Shown here in pieces: positions 48,254-57,200 of a DNA stretch of 64,000 bases. The position numbers and the translations under genes are program-made. The notes beneath the pieces were generated by a model. It did not search any database, had not been told where the DNA came from, and saw only the letters and a program-made list of their open reading frames with translations. How positions within the stretch are numbered: position 1 is the stretch's first letter; every line of letters starts with the position of its first letter. Where the stretch lies: assembly GCA_963823675.1 (NCBI GenBank), contig CAWGMT010000020.1, positions 310,001 through 374,000 on the forward strand, read 5' to 3'. This stretch comes from CAWGMT01 sp963823675 (GTDB lineage: Bacteria; Planctomycetota; Planctomycetia; Isosphaerales; Isosphaeraceae).

Positions 48254-50206
48254 ATGCCAGGACTATGGTGGTTCGCGGAGACGACATTGGTGGCAGCAGC
48301 GTTGGCCGTTGTGGCGGCCCTGGCCGGAAGGCTGCGCTCGATCGGGCCCACGGCCCGGCACGCGCTTTGGCTGGTGGTCCTGGTCAAACTGATGACCCCT
48401 CCCCTGGTCTCGTGGCCCTGGCCGGCACCCTGGCAGAACCTGAAGTGGCCCACGATATCGCTCCAAGCCGTGCTCACAAGGGCGCCCGCACCGGTCGGAG
48501 ACTTCGATCAGCCGCGATTCGCTCCCCGATCGCCCGATCCCGATCGCCCGCCAAACGTCGAGCGGAAGATCGTCGTGGTGAGTTCCGAGTGCGACGGCGA
48601 CGTGAGCGCCTCGCGCGTGGCCACCGCGGAGGTTCAAGTCCCCCCACCGCCGCTCCAAACTTGGCGTCTACCCCATCCCGGCGAAGCGACGATCGCCCGT
48701 GCGCTCTCGATGCTGTGGCTGTTCGTGTCGCTGATCGTGGGAGCCGCGCAGGCGATCCGGATCATCCGCTTCCGCCGCCAGTTCAAGGGAGCGGTGCCCG
48801 CACCCGACGACCTGATCGCGGAAACCGTGGCAATCAGCCAGCGGCTCGGCCTGCACGCACCTGAATTGCTGGTGGTCCCAAACCTGGTCACGCCGATGCT
48901 CTGGTGCCTGGGCCGTCCCAAGCTGCTGCTCCCCGGGCGACTGGTCAAATCCCTTTCCCTCGATCACTGGCGCGGCATCTTGACGCACGAGCTGGCTCAC
49001 CTCAGGCGCGGCGACCATTGGGTCAGCCGCCTCGAGCTCGCCGCCGGCTTGATCTGGTGGTGGAACCCTCTCTACTGGTTGACCCGTTCCCGGCTCGACG
49101 CCGAGGCCGAGCTCGCCTGCGACGCCTGGGTGGTCTGGGCCCTCCCCAAGGACCGCCTCGCCTATGCGGAAGTCCTCTTTGATATCTGTGCCACGCTGTC
49201 CCTGGCCAGGCCGCCGGCACCCACGTTGGGTGTCACCGGCTCCGGCCGCTTCTTTGAGCGGAGATTGACAATGATCTTGCACGACCACGTCCCTTGCCGG
49301 CCTTCGCGTTTGAGTATCCTCGCAGCATGCCTGCTGGCCCTGTTCGCCCTGCCATCGTGGTCAGCGGCCCAGCCGGCTTCTCCGGGCCCGAAAGACGAGC
49401 TCGCCTCACCTTCGGTCGCTCAGACCGACGACCAAGCCGCCACATTGATGATGGACGACGATGACGACCAGAAGACTGTCAGCCGAACTAACGATGACGA
49501 TGACGACGACGATGACCAGAAGGCAGCTCTCAAAGCCAAACGCAAGGCAGACGCTGCGAAGGCAAAAGCCAAGGCAAGAGCGGCGGCCAAGCTAAAAGCC
49601 AAGGGATCGGAGCTGGAGATCGACGCCGATCTCGCCCGGATCGAGCAAGAGATCGAGGCCAAGCTCGCTCCGATCGAGAAGGAGATCGAAGCCAAGCTCG
49701 GGCCCGAATTTGAAAAGAGAATGGCGAAGCTCGGCGAGAAGATCGGCAAGGAAATCGGAGCCAAGCTCGGCTCAGGTTCGGAATTCGAGAAGCAGATGGC
49801 AGAGATCGGCGCCAAGATCGGCAAGGAAATGGAAGGCAAATTCGGACCAGGGTCTGATTTCGAGAAAAAGATGGAAGCCTTTGGCAAGGAGATGGAAGCC
49901 AAGTTCGGACCAGGGTCCGAATTCGCCAAGAAGATGGAGGCTTTCGGCAAGGAGATGGAAGCCAAGTTCGGGCCCGATTCCGAATTCCAGAAGAAGATCA
50001 AGGAGCAGCAACGCTCGCTGCTCGACGCCCAAAAACGATTGTCGAACGAGCCGTCTCCATTACCGGCTCGTGCCAAGGAGGGTGCCAATGCACCGGCAAC
50101 AGCCAGGGACCGCAAGCGCGAGCGTCGCATTAACGAGCTGGAAGCGCAGATCAAGAAGCTGATCGACGAGCTCAAGACCCTCAAGGACGACGCTGGCGAC
50201 GAGTGA
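48254..50206 (+). CDS. BlaR1-like M56 family membrane metalloprotease with repeat-rich C-terminus
   Basis: 650 residues. The N-terminal membrane part (LWWFAETTLVAAALAVVAAL, HALWLVVLVKLMTPPLV) and the M56 protease core are clear: TPMLWCLGRPKLLLPGRL, ILTHELAHLRRGDHW (zinc HELAH, about 245-249), WWNPLYWLTRSRLDAEAELACDAWV. A last membrane segment (LSILAACLLALFALPSW) leads not to a penicillin-binding sensor domain but to a poly-Asp stretch (DDDDDDQ), Lys/Ala-rich helix and tandem repeats of about 21 residues (GPGSEFAKKMEAFGKEMEAK type) forming a long coiled coil. The start is ATG 48254 after GGAGG. It should cleave BlaI on a signal; the signal here is unknown and unlikely to be beta-lactam binding. 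Confidence 0.88.
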   Translation: MPGLWWFAETTLVAAALAVVAALAGRLRSIGPTARHALWLVVLVKLMTPPLVSWPWPAPWQNLKWPTISLQAVLTRAPAPVGDFDQPRFAPRSPDPDRPPNVERKIVVVSSECDGDVSASRVATAEVQVPPPPLQTWRLPHPGEATIARALSMLWLFVSLIVGAAQAIRIIRFRRQFKGAVPAPDDLIAETVAISQRLGLHAPELLVVPNLVTPMLWCLGRPKLLLPGRLVKSLSLDHWRGILTHELAHLRRGDHWVSRLELAAGLIWWWNPLYWLTRSRLDAEAELACDAWVVWALPKDRLAYAEVLFDICATLSLARPPAPTLGVTGSGRFFERRLTMILHDHVPCRPSRLSILAACLLALFALPSWSAAQPASPGPKDELASPSVAQTDDQAATLMMDDDDDQKTVSRTNDDDDDDDDQKAALKAKRKADAAKAKAKARAAAKLKAKGSELEIDADLARIEQEIEAKLAPIEKEIEAKLGPEFEKRMAKLGEKIGKEIGAKLGSGSEFEKQMAEIGAKIGKEMEGKFGPGSDFEKKMEAFGKEMEAKFGPGSEFAKKMEAFGKEMEAKFGPDSEFQKKIKEQQRSLLDAQKRLSNEPSPLPARAKEGANAPATARDRKRERRINELEAQIKKLIDELKTLKDDAGDE

Positions 50207-50216
50207 GCCTTCAGCG

Positions 50217-51758
50217 ATGACCACGAGCGCACGCGAGAACAGTCCAGGGCAGTCTGTCGTGAACCGGCGGGGTGCGCCGGCTCGGTCGGCACACGTGGCG
50301 CCCCTGACTGTCGCGGCCTGGCTCTTGATCTTGATCGCGGGCCCTCGAGCGACCAGCGCGGGCGATCGTTTTGCCGGTCTTGCCGACGGACAGCAGAAGG
50401 CGGATCTTCCATCGCGTCCCAACATCGTATTCCTCTACACCGACGATCAGGCCCAGTGGGCCATGGGTGCGTATGGCAATGCCGACATCAAGACGCCCAA
50501 CCTCGACCGCCTGGCCCGGCGGGGCGCGATCTTCAAGAGCGCGTTCACGATCACGCCCGTTTGCTCCCCGTCGCGGGCCGCCTTATTGACCAGCCGTTAT
50601 CCAAGCGAGCTGGGCATCGCCGACTGGATCGATCCGCGCAAGGAGCCTAACCTTGGCCTGGCACCGGCGGCAATCACCTGGCCCGAGCTGCTCAAGGGTT
50701 TCGGCTACTCGACCATGCTCGCGGGCAAGTGGCATCTTGGAACCCGCGACGAATTTCACCCGGCGCGCCAGGGCTTTGACGTCTTCCTCGGTTTTCGCGA
50801 CGGCAGCAACCAGCCGATCGGCCCGCGGCTCGAAGTCGAGGGGCGCCTTCAAGAGCTCAAGGGATCGTTGCCTGACTTGCTGGTGGATGCGGGGATGCGT
50901 TTCGTCGAGAGCAATCGGGGCCGTCCCTTTTTGCTCTCGATCCACTTCCGTGCGCCGCACACGCCTTATGCCCCCGTTCCCGAGCAAGATTCCGCCCCCT
51001 ATCGCGGGCTCGACCCGGCGATTCCCGACGTGCCTGGTCTGCCGCGCGAGCGTGTCAAGCAAATCCGCCGCGAGTATTACGCCAGTATCACTTCGGTCGA
51101 TCGCAACGTCGGGCGGCTGCTGGCGAAGATTGACGAACTCGGCCTCACCTCACGAACGGTCGTGATCTTCACCAGCGACCACGGCTACATGATCGGCGAG
51201 CATGGGCTCTGGCACAAAGGCAACGCCGTCTGGCTGGTGGAAGGGAAGACGGGCGTCCGGCCCAACATGTTCGACGACGCGGCCCGCGTTCCCCTCTTGA
51301 TCTGCTGGCCAGGAGTGATTTCGCCGGGCACGACAATTACACGCGTCGTTTCCAACCTTGACCTGTTTCCCACCATCCTGGAGCTGGCCGGATTGGGCGT
51401 GCCCGAAAACCTCGCCATCCGAGGACGCAGTTTGGTCCCCTTGCTGCGAGGAGAAGCCGCTACCTGGGACGATACGCTCTTCGGCCAGTACGACATGCAT
51501 CACTCGGCGATCGCTCGGATGCGGATGATCCGCACGCCCGAGTGGAAGCTGATCCGTCACTTCGAGCCGGGCGGCCAGGATGAGCTTTATCACCTGGCCG
51601 GCGATTCCGGCGAGACGTGTAACCTGGTGGATTCAGCACAGCCCGATCATCGGTCCCAGCGCGATGCACTCTCACGGCGTCTCGAAGAGTGGATGAACGT
51701 CCTTCACGATCTCTTGTCCTGCCTTCCCCAAAGCCGGCCCGGCATCAAGATCAGGTAA
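50217..51758 (+). CDS. Cys-type sulfatase, secreted
   Basis: 513 residues. A signal-like segment (APLTVAAWLLILIAGPRATSAG) precedes the alkaline-phosphatase-fold core: RPNIVFLYTDDQAQWAMGAYG with the metal-binding Asp pair (76-77), CSPSRAALLTSRYP (formylglycine site, Cys116), LAGKWHLG, and the late DHGYMIGEHGLWHKG with metal-binding Asp-His. The Cys must be oxidised to formylglycine by an unlinked maturase. Planctomycetes use many such enzymes on sulfated polysaccharides. The gene starts 10 bases after the M56 stop and so may be part of the BlaI operon. Its last 55 bases overlap the 3' end of the opposite-strand gene. Confidence 0.92.
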   Translation: MTTSARENSPGQSVVNRRGAPARSAHVAPLTVAAWLLILIAGPRATSAGDRFAGLADGQQKADLPSRPNIVFLYTDDQAQWAMGAYGNADIKTPNLDRLARRGAIFKSAFTITPVCSPSRAALLTSRYPSELGIADWIDPRKEPNLGLAPAAITWPELLKGFGYSTMLAGKWHLGTRDEFHPARQGFDVFLGFRDGSNQPIGPRLEVEGRLQELKGSLPDLLVDAGMRFVESNRGRPFLLSIHFRAPHTPYAPVPEQDSAPYRGLDPAIPDVPGLPRERVKQIRREYYASITSVDRNVGRLLAKIDELGLTSRTVVIFTSDHGYMIGEHGLWHKGNAVWLVEGKTGVRPNMFDDAARVPLLICWPGVISPGTTITRVVSNLDLFPTILELAGLGVPENLAIRGRSLVPLLRGEAATWDDTLFGQYDMHHSAIARMRMIRTPEWKLIRHFEPGGQDELYHLAGDSGETCNLVDSAQPDHRSQRDALSRRLEEWMNVLHDLLSCLPQSRPGIKIR

Positions 51759-54016
51759 GACGCCAGATCCGAGTAATCGTCGGTCCAAACCCGTGAGCGC
51801 GGCCGCGGGGTAGAGCGCTGCCATCGCGCGTCAGTCTCCAGTCCACCGAGGTCCTGCTCGGCCGCTGCCATCACGGCCCATATCGACGGCTGCTTGCCCG
51901 CGTGTTTTTCCGCGTCGCTCCGCCGCAAATCATGGCAGGCCCGGTAGAACAAGCCCGCGTCCTCGGCTTGCCGGCTCATGACGGGGTCGAGGTCGAGATA
52001 ACGGTTCGACAGGTTGAAGGCCAGCACGCCACCTGGGGCAAGCTTGGCGCGATACAGCGCAATCGCCTCGCGCGAGAACAAGTGCACCGGCAGCGAATCG
52101 GAGCTGAACGCGTCGAGAACGATGAGCTGATAGACGTGATCGGGCGCATTCCGGAACCGAAGCCTGGCGTCGCCCAGAACGACCTCGACCGAATCGGCCT
52201 GGCAATCCTTCAGATACGTAAAAAACCGCGGATCACGAGCGATCCGTTCCACCAGCGGGTCGATCTCGTAGAACGTCCAGCGCTGGCCGGGACGGGCATA
52301 TGCCGCCAGTGTCCCCGCCCCGAGCCCGACGATTGCAACCCGCGCGCCGGGTTGGGCGAGGCGCTGCTCGATCGCTCCCAACAACTGGCCGATCGGTCCG
52401 GAGCGCGTGAAGTACGTGGACGGCTCGCGGCGCAGGAGCGGGTCGAGGCTTTGCTGACCGTGCAGCGTGCTGCCGTGAAACAACCGATTGACATTGCGCT
52501 CGGCATCATGGGTCACGCGGAGGACGCCGAAGAAGCTGCGCGCGATGTAGACCAGCCGGCCGGCCGGGCCGGGGGCCAATCCGGTGGCCGCAAGGACCGC
52601 GGCGACCACGAGCGCGAACCGGACCGGCCGGCGGCGGACCGTCACGCAGGCGTACAATCCCAGCCCCGAGGCGAGCATCACGCCCAGAACACCGAGCTTC
52701 GAGTCGGCCACTCCCGCCCGATTGGTTGCCAGGACCGCCACCACCAAGAATACGGTCGCAGACATCAGCAGGTCACCGAGCCAGATCTTCAGCCCGTGTT
52801 GCCGGAACCGCAAATCACACGGGAAAGCGACCAGGCAAGCCAGCACCACGGCCAGGGGATACTCGACGATCCGGTTAAACACGAGCGGGGAGACGAGGGC
52901 ATTGAAAATCCCGCCGCAGAGACCGGCCAGCGCGATTGTCAAGTAAAACGTCGTCGCATCGGCTGCCGGCGGGCGCGTCTGCGCCAGCGCGCTGTGGCAT
53001 GCCAGCGCGCCGACGAAAAACGCGGCCAGGTGCAGCGGCACCCACGCGGCATGCACAAAGCCGGCGCTCATGACCAGCACCCAGGGAACCAGAAGATAAG
53101 GAAGCAAGGCCTGAGCCGCGCGGCCCATTCCCGCGGTAACGTGCGCGAAGGCCAGGATGAAGCTCAGCAGGTACAGGGCCAGCGGGATGATCCAAAGCAG
53201 AGGGACGGGCGCCAGGTCGGTCGTCAGATAAGTCGTCACGCCCAGGAGCCAGCTCGAGGGAACGAAAACCAGAATGAACCACCGTGGCAAGCGAGCCGCG
53301 ATCCCACGCGGCCCGCCGCGCATGCTGTCGCCAAGGAGGTTGGTCTTCCGACCAGGGCTCGCTGCCGGGTCGCCAGTTGTGCTCGATCGGGCCAACAACC
53401 ACGCGGCCACGCCGCAGGCAACAATCAGGCACGCCTGTGCCAGAAAGCCAGCTCGCCACGCGCGGCTTTGCGCAGCCACGCCCAGGTTGGGCTCGACCAA
53501 AAAGGGATACGCCAGAAGTCCCAGCAGGCTGCCGGCGTTGCTGGCGGCATACAGAAAATAGGGATCGGAGCTGCGCGGGTGGCCGGTCCGTGCAAACCAA
53601 GCCTGCAAGAGCGGCGCAGTTGCGGCGATCAGCACTAACGGCACCGTGGCCGATCGCAACAGGGCCGTGAGCAATACCAGAGCCGGTTGCGCGTCCGAGG
53701 CAAGCCGGTGCCTCAAAGCTGACTCAAGCTCGACCGGCTGCATGGCGTAGCCGACGCCCCAGAGAGCCGCGAGCGCAACGAGGCAACAGGCAAAGAGCCG
53801 GCCCTGCCGCATCGCGAGATTGGAGGCAATGCCGTGGGCAACCAGATAACCGCCAAGCAGCATCCCCTGAAAGTACACCAGGCACGTATTCCAGACCGCC
53901 GGCGTCCCTCCCAGCTCGGGCAAGGCCATCTTGCCGATCATTGGCTGCACCGAAAAGAGCAAAAACGCCCCCAGGAACGATGCCAGGCAGAAGAGGAATA
54001 CGATCCCAGCTTTCAT
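51704..54016 (-). CDS. Membrane protein fused to spermidine-synthase-like domain
   Basis: 770 residues. At least ten hydrophobic segments fill the first about 480 residues (FLFCLASFLGAFLLFSVQPM, ILVFVPSSWLLGVTTYLTTDLA, PLLWIIPLALYLLSFILAFA). A cytoplasmic spermidine-synthase/methyltransferase-like domain follows: VAIVGLGAGTLAAYARPGQR (nucleotide loop), TFYEIDPLVERIA, YQLIVLDAFSSDSLPVHLFS and GGVLAFNLSNRYLDL. The catalytic residues of true polyamine synthases cannot be confirmed, so a polyamine product is uncertain. The start MKAGIVFLFCLASFLG is typical of the family. It converges with the sulfatase gene, the two overlapping by 55 bases. Confidence 0.88.
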   Translation of the reverse strand: MKAGIVFLFCLASFLGAFLLFSVQPMIGKMALPELGGTPAVWNTCLVYFQGMLLGGYLVAHGIASNLAMRQGRLFACCLVALAALWGVGYAMQPVELESALRHRLASDAQPALVLLTALLRSATVPLVLIAATAPLLQAWFARTGHPRSSDPYFLYAASNAGSLLGLLAYPFLVEPNLGVAAQSRAWRAGFLAQACLIVACGVAAWLLARSSTTGDPAASPGRKTNLLGDSMRGGPRGIAARLPRWFILVFVPSSWLLGVTTYLTTDLAPVPLLWIIPLALYLLSFILAFAHVTAGMGRAAQALLPYLLVPWVLVMSAGFVHAAWVPLHLAAFFVGALACHSALAQTRPPAADATTFYLTIALAGLCGGIFNALVSPLVFNRIVEYPLAVVLACLVAFPCDLRFRQHGLKIWLGDLLMSATVFLVVAVLATNRAGVADSKLGVLGVMLASGLGLYACVTVRRRPVRFALVVAAVLAATGLAPGPAGRLVYIARSFFGVLRVTHDAERNVNRLFHGSTLHGQQSLDPLLRREPSTYFTRSGPIGQLLGAIEQRLAQPGARVAIVGLGAGTLAAYARPGQRWTFYEIDPLVERIARDPRFFTYLKDCQADSVEVVLGDARLRFRNAPDHVYQLIVLDAFSSDSLPVHLFSREAIALYRAKLAPGGVLAFNLSNRYLDLDPVMSRQAEDAGLFYRACHDLRRSDAEKHAGKQPSIWAVMAAAEQDLGGLETDARWQRSTPRPRSRVWTDDYSDLASYLILMPGRLWGRQDKRS

Positions 54017-54153
54017 GGGTGCGATGGTCCGTTGGCAGGAGATCGGAGCATCGAGAGGCTCGCATTTTCCGCACGCCGGGATGCGAATCGGTCCGGGCGT
54101 TCGAAACCCAGGGACACTGAGCGACCCGCGCCGCAGCCCCGCTCCTTATACCT

Positions 54154-54199
54154 CGGCCTGAAGGGACGACGGTACCCAGCCCAGGGTGAAACCCTGGGA
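54154..54199. repeat. REP-like palindromic unit, left of the RAYT gene
   Basis: CGGCCTGAAGGGACGACGGT is followed by CCCAGCCCAGGG and the hairpin CCCAGGGTGAAACCCTGGG. It is a diverged copy, in the same orientation, of the unit repeated at 54733-55022 on the other side of the transposase-like gene. Confidence 0.7.
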
Positions 54200-54222
54200 C
54201 CCCCGTCCGCGTCGCGGAGAGA

Positions 54223-54673
54223 TCAATCCCACACGTAGTGCTCATCGAACGCAATGCCGTACCGCCGAAGAAACGCGCGAAACTCATCCTGAAACGACAT
54301 GCGTCGGTGATGATCGTGCTGGCGACGAATGTACTCGCGGACCTCGTCCACACCCGACTGGCTCACGGAGAACGCACCATATCCGTTTTGCCAGTGAAAC
54401 CCGGCCAAGACTGTGCTCGCTGTCTTCAACCATGTCGAGGAGCCGCTCTTGAGTTGTCCCACCACGTCACTCAGCGCGCGGGTGCGCAAGCACGAACAAG
54501 ATATGAATGTGGTCTGGCTCAGAGTTGATCTCGACGGCCGGCGAATCAAGATCGGGCAGAATGCCGCCCATATAGGCATAAAGATCCGCGCGGACGCTCT
54601 CAGGCAGGAGCGGCTCGCGATTCTTGGTTGAGAAGACGAGGTGGACGTAAATCTTGGCGAGAGATTGGGGCAT
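54223..54673 (-). pseudogene. REP-associated tyrosine transposase (RAYT, IS200-like Y1), frameshifted
   Basis: The N-terminal frame (ATG 54673) reads MPQSLAKIYVHLVFSTKNRE, then INSEPDHIHILFVLA (the HUH His pair HIH) and stops after AHPRAE. The neighbouring frame resumes with RTRALSDVVGQLKSGSSTWL, carries FHWQNGYGAFSVSQS with the family-typical catalytic Tyr region, and ends RYGIAFDEHYVWD at 54223. Adding one GC at about 54483-54487 restores 150 residues, the normal RAYT length. Such enzymes nick and mobilise REP palindromes, and matching palindromes flank the gene on both sides. It is single copy here, without IS ends. Confidence 0.8.
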
Positions 54674-54732
54674 GGAGGGGCTCGCATCTCCCGCACCCCT
54701 TCAGGGTGCGAAGCAATTCGGGTGCTCGAAAC

Positions 54733-55022
54733 CCAGGGTTTCACCCTGGGATTCCTGGCGAACCATCCCGCAAACCGCACCAGCCCCAGGTGGATCGGCC
54801 TGAAGGGCCGATGGATTCCAGACCAGGGTTTCACCCTGGGATTCCTGGCGAACCACCCCGCAAACCGCACCAGCACTAGGTGGATCGGCCTGAAGGGCCG
54901 ACGGATTCCAGCCCAGGGTTTCACCCTGGAATGGCTGGCGAACCACCCCGCAAACCGCACCAGCGCCAGGTGGATCGGCCTGAAGGGCCGACGGATTCCA
55001 GCCCAGGGTTTTACCCTGGGTT
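54733..55022. repeat. Three 90-bp REP-type tandem units plus a partial fourth
   Basis: Units at 54733-54822, 54823-54912 and 54913-55002 are each exactly 90 bp and nearly identical; a fourth stops after 20 bases at 55022. Each unit holds two palindromes: CCAGGGTTTCACCCTGG and GGCCTGAAGGGCC. Because 90 is a multiple of three, frames on both strands stay open as 30-residue repeats, which should not be called genes. Confidence 0.88.
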
Positions 55023-55121
55023 AAATTGCGTCCCGTTTAATACAATATCAACGGTGGGGGGAATGGAAGACCAAGGGAGGTCGATGCCCCCGTAACAAGG
55101 ATTAACATTCGAGGAAGTTTC

Positions 55122-57068
55122 TTGTCATCATTGCATCGACGGATTGCCAGCCGGCTGCGGTTCCAGGATTATCTGAGGCGGTATCGGTCCGGGCCCAAGG
55201 CGGGGCTGATCTCTCAAGCCGAGGCGGCCCCACCGGCCAAGCATCGTTCGCTGCCGCGACTGTATCGCGAGCTCTATGCCGTCTTGAGCGGCCACCGACC
55301 GGCGATCGCGATCGCGCTTGCGGGCCTATCGGCCGCGACGGTTCTGAAGCTCGTCCCACCCGCAGCGACCAAGGCCGCGATCGATTACGCCCTCCTGGGG
55401 CGGCCGGTTCCCAAGTCGCTGGCGGCGTGGAGCCCGATTGCAATTCCCGAGTCGGCCCAGGGCCGCCTGCTCGTCCTCGTGGCGATCGTTTTCGTGGTGT
55501 CGGTGGTCGGCAAGATCCTGGGGCTTTCCACCCGCTGGCAGGCCACGCGAGCGACCAAGCGGGTGCAAGTCGCGGTCAGGCGCAAGGTCTACGAGCACGC
55601 CATGCGGCTGCCGCTGCACCGGGTGTATCAGCTCAAGTCCGGAGGCGCGTCGAGCCTGTTGCGCGAGGATGCCGGCGGCGTGGGCGAGCTTATCTTCAGC
55701 ATGATCTATAACCCCTGGCAGGCGGTGGTCCAGTTCCTGGGCGGCTTGATCGTCCTGGCCTGGGTCGACTGGCGGCTCTTGCTGGGGGCACTCGTGCTGG
55801 TGCCCGGAGTCTATTACTCCGACCTGATCTGGAACCGCCGCATTCGACCATTGTTTCGCGACGTGCGCAAAGAGCGCCAGGAAATCGACAGCCAGACGAC
55901 CGAGGTCTTCGGCGGGATGCGCGTCGTGCGGGCCTTCGGCCGGCAGAAGAGCGAGTCGGCGCGGTTCATGGGCGAGAATCACTTCATGGCCCGGCTCGAG
56001 CTGCACGTCTGGTGGCTCTCGCGGCTGATCGAATTGCTCTGGGAATTCATCTTGCCCATGGCTTCGATTGGGCTTCTCCTCTATGGCGGCATGGAGGTGA
56101 TCCGCGGCGAGCTTTCGCTGGGAGACCTGACGATGTTCCTGGTCTATCTGGTGATGCTTCTGGAACCCATGGCGGTGCTCGCCAGCAGCGTCACCCAGTT
56201 TCAGAATAACCTCGCCGGGTTCGACCGCGTGCTCGACCTTCTGTCCGAGCCCCGCGAGATGGCGGATTGTCCCGGCACGCGGGCCGTTTCTCGAAGCGCC
56301 GTCGCGGGACGGATCTCGGTGCGGGACGTCTCTTTCGCCTATCCCGGAACCAGCCGGCGCGTGCTGCGCGACATCAACCTCGATGTCGAGCCTGGAGAGA
56401 CGATCGCCTTGGTCGGCCGGAGCGGGTCGGGCAAGACGACCCTCTGCAACCTGATCGCCCGTTTCTACGACCCGACCCAGGGCGCCATCGCGCTTGACGG
56501 GGCCGACCTGCGTGAAATCCACGTCGAGAGCTACCGGCGGCTCCTGGGAATCGTCGAACAGGACGTATTCCTCTTTGATGGCACGATTGCCGAGAACATC
56601 GCCTACGGCGACCGCTGGGCGACCAAAGCCCAAATCGCCCTTGCCGCTTTGGCGGCGAACGCCGCCGAATTCATCGACCGGCTTCCTGATCGCTACGAAA
56701 CCTTGATCGGCGAGCGTGGTGTGCGCTTGAGCGGCGGTCAGCGACAGCGGCTGGCCATCGCGCGCGCCGTCCTGGCCGACCCGCGCATTTTCATCCTGGA
56801 TGAGGCGACCAGCAACCTCGACAGCGAAAGCGAGCGGTTGATTCAGCAGAGCCTGGCCGAACTGCTGCGCGGGCGGACATCGTTCGTGATCGCCCATCGC
56901 TTGAGCACGATACGATATGCCGACAGGATCCTTGTGCTCGACGATGGGGCGATCGTCGAAATTGGCAGCCACCGCGAGCTCGTGGCCGGTAGTGGGCTTT
57001 ACCGCGACATGGTCGATCTACAGCGAATCGAGCAGGGGGGGCCGGCCGATTATGAACCGATGAGGTAG
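55122..57068 (+). CDS. ABC exporter, fused permease and ATPase
   Basis: This 648-residue half-transporter comprises an ABC type-1 membrane domain (about residues 60-340; AIAIALAGLSAATVLKLVPP, LLVLVAIVFVVSVVGKILGL, LELHVWWLSRLIELLWEFILPMASIGLLLYGG) and a nucleotide-binding domain with Walker A GRSGSGKTT, LLGIVEQDVFLFDGTIAENI, signature RLSGGQRQRLAIARA, Walker B IFILDEATSNLD and switch His in IAHRLST. It is an MsbA-type lipid or peptide exporter that would work as a homodimer. It starts at TTG 55122, with GAGGAA about seven bases upstream. No partner gene is adjacent. Confidence 0.9.
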   Translation: MSSLHRRIASRLRFQDYLRRYRSGPKAGLISQAEAAPPAKHRSLPRLYRELYAVLSGHRPAIAIALAGLSAATVLKLVPPAATKAAIDYALLGRPVPKSLAAWSPIAIPESAQGRLLVLVAIVFVVSVVGKILGLSTRWQATRATKRVQVAVRRKVYEHAMRLPLHRVYQLKSGGASSLLREDAGGVGELIFSMIYNPWQAVVQFLGGLIVLAWVDWRLLLGALVLVPGVYYSDLIWNRRIRPLFRDVRKERQEIDSQTTEVFGGMRVVRAFGRQKSESARFMGENHFMARLELHVWWLSRLIELLWEFILPMASIGLLLYGGMEVIRGELSLGDLTMFLVYLVMLLEPMAVLASSVTQFQNNLAGFDRVLDLLSEPREMADCPGTRAVSRSAVAGRISVRDVSFAYPGTSRRVLRDINLDVEPGETIALVGRSGSGKTTLCNLIARFYDPTQGAIALDGADLREIHVESYRRLLGIVEQDVFLFDGTIAENIAYGDRWATKAQIALAALAANAAEFIDRLPDRYETLIGERGVRLSGGQRQRLAIARAVLADPRIFILDEATSNLDSESERLIQQSLAELLRGRTSFVIAHRLSTIRYADRILVLDDGAIVEIGSHRELVAGSGLYRDMVDLQRIEQGGPADYEPMR

Positions 57069-57136
57069 CTCCAATCGGTTCGGGTTTTCCTGCGGCCAGC
57101 GGCACGCACAGCGAAAAGTGCAATGCAACGGCGAAC

Positions 57137-57164
57137 GGCCGGGGTGGGGCCTCCCACCCCGGCC
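57137..57164. terminator. Bidirectional hairpin between convergent genes
   Basis: GGCCGGGGTGGG and CCCACCCCGGCC form a perfect 12-bp stem with loop GCCT. It sits between the ends of the ABC exporter and the convergent DUF1559 gene. There is no T tract, so termination might depend on the very strong stem alone. Confidence 0.6.
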
Positions 57165-57200
57165 AGTCTCTGGCGAACTAGCTGCCGACTGACGTCGGCG

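Noticed and set aside
54223..55095. Repeat-encoded proteins with 30-residue periods (GFHPGIPGEP type and the N-terminal part of the 245-codon minus-strand frame)
   Set aside because: They result from the 90-bp REP units being divisible by three; the real coding sequence is the RAYT within 54223-54673.
51902..56972. Long antisense frames to the spermidine-synthase-like and ABC exporter genes (578 and 548 codons)
   Set aside because: Composition rich in Gln/Arg/His without motifs; the opposite strands carry unambiguous protein families.
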